From Acinetobacter larvae (GTDB lineage Bacteria; Pseudomonadota; Gammaproteobacteria; Pseudomonadales; Moraxellaceae), in the NCBI RefSeq assembly GCF_001704115.1, contig NZ_CP016895.1:310001-374000 (forward strand): 64,000 nt of DNA, given 5' to 3'. Every line of letters begins with the position of its first letter. Positions within the stretch are counted from its first letter, which is position 1. A program made the translations under genes and the position numbers. The notes under the pieces were generated by a model that was given only the letters and a program-made list of their open reading frames with translations, searched no databases and was not told the origin of the DNA. Of the stretch, positions 63,249 to 64,000 are shown one piece after another.

Positions 63249-64000
63249 TTAGGCGTTACGCGGATTAAAGTTGTTAAACGTTTTTGCCAGCTGTTGATAG
63301 GCTTCACGTTCAGCCTCTGTATAGGCAGTTGGAATGACAATATTTAAAATAAGATAGAGTTGCCCGGCAGTTTTACTTGGAATTCCTTTACCTTTCAAAC
63401 GCAGCTGTTGACCATTTTGTGCTTTGGCAGGAATACTGACCTGTACCTTACCTGCTGGTGTTTGTACGGTGATGTTCTCGGCAAGCGCAACCTCCCAAGG
63501 GGTCACATTGACCTTGAGATAGACATCATTGCCTTCGACCCAACTATGTGCTGTTTTGGCATATTGAACTTCAATATAGAGATCGCCTGCTTCACCGCCA
63601 TTAATCCCGGCTTGCCCTTGTTTTGCAAGGCGAATTTGCTGACCTTGTTTGAGCCCAGCTGGGATTTTGACTTGAATGGTTTTACGCTGTACTTCGGCTT
63701 GCCCAGTTGCGGTATAGCTAGGGACTTGTAAGCTCAAGGTCTGTGTGGTGCCATGGTAGGCGACATCTATGGGAACTTCGATGCTGGCATGCTGGTCTTC
63801 ACCGCGATAAGCGGTTTGGGATTGACGACCGCGGTAGAACTCTTGTTGTCCACCGCCAAAACCTTGACCAAAGCGACCAAATAAATCTTCAAAACCACTG
63901 AAATCTTGCTGCCCATTGCCTGAACTTTGTTGATAATAATGCCCTTGCCCGGCATGTCCACCTTGACCTTGGAAACCTGCAAAGCCATTGGGATGGTCTA
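63249..64000 (-). CDS. cbpA: DnaJ-like co-chaperone CbpA, partial
   Basis: Curved-DNA-binding DnaJ homologue. Only the C-terminal 250 codons are in the window; the J domain lies beyond the right edge. Visible are a Gly/Phe/Gln-rich linker (GFEDLFGRFGQGFGGGQQEF) and the two-part DnaJ C-terminal substrate-binding domain without the zinc finger: ASIEVPIDVAYHGTTQTLSL, KTIQVKIPAGLKQGQQIRL, then DLYIEVQYA and SIPAKAQNGQQLRLKGKGIP. Lack of the CxxCxGxG repeats separates it from DnaJ. The cbpM gene directly downstream confirms it. Confidence 0.93.
   Translation of the reverse strand, partial: DHPNGFAGFQGQGGHAGQGHYYQQSSGNGQQDFSGFEDLFGRFGQGFGGGQQEFYRGRQSQTAYRGEDQHASIEVPIDVAYHGTTQTLSLQVPSYTATGQAEVQRKTIQVKIPAGLKQGQQIRLAKQGQAGINGGEAGDLYIEVQYAKTAHSWVEGNDVYLKVNVTPWEVALAENITVQTPAGKVQVSIPAKAQNGQQLRLKGKGIPSKTAGQLYLILNIVIPTAYTEAEREAYQQLAKTFNNFNPRNA

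Overview
The window is a chromosomal segment of a gammaproteobacterium, almost certainly Acinetobacter. The pointers are an Acr1-type fatty acyl-CoA reductase, a lipase operon with the chaperone gene upstream, a two-domain polyphosphate:AMP phosphotransferase, a rpsP-rimM-trmD-rplS operon preceded by minor pilin genes, and an OmpR/EnvZ pair of Acinetobacter size. Most of it is core genome; no rRNA, tRNA, prophage or CRISPR array was seen.

Layout. 1-6.6 kb: the N-terminal 399 codons of an acetate/succinate CoA-transferase, envZ-ompR, and tex. 6.7-11.3 kb: acr1, metY and ettA. 11.7-15.2 kb: five type IV prepilin-like genes (pilV, pilW, pilX and two pilE-like), without pilY1 or fimT/fimU, leading into rpsP-rimM-trmD-rplS (15.5-17.7 kb). 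17.8-20.5 kb: lipase, its foldase and a tiny Cys-rich membrane peptide. 20.9-28.4 kb: truB, a TSUP permease, an MFS transporter and three DMT exporters around an OsmC protein. 28.6-31.8 kb: serA divergent from a D-2-hydroxyglutarate dehydrogenase-like flavoprotein, which can recycle the by-product of SerA. 32-36.7 kb: a lipoprotein, a CHMI-family protein, and a Fur-box-controlled pair of ABC half-transporters. 36.9-41.1 kb: ubiE-ubiJ-ubiB for ubiquinone, plus a conserved unknown. 41.4-43.5 kb: pap and a DUF697/EcsC-like protein. 43.8-53.1 kb: recC-recB-recD. 53.9-56.5 kb: rpsO-pnp with a structured leader. 56.8-58 kb: a CorA-family transporter.

The accessory region is 58.0-60.4 kb. A toxin-antitoxin module (RelE/HigB-like toxin, HTH antitoxin) lies between two exact 57-bp direct repeats that copy the 3' end of a neighbouring BigR/SqrR-type arsR gene. 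The toxin gene is split by a 1.37-kb IS605-family element with a decayed tnpA and an intact tnpB. The TnpB lacks the glutamate at the usual RuvC-II position and has one at an alternative position near the zinc ribbon. Cutting the element out at the inferred ends restores the toxin frame exactly, which also predicts the TnpB guide (host DNA after the right end) and its TAM (host DNA before the left end).

The right side is a sulfur-stress operon (bigR divergent from two YeeE/YedE half-transporters and a persulfide-dioxygenase-like hydrolase), then a YdcH-like protein, cbpM and the 3' part of cbpA.
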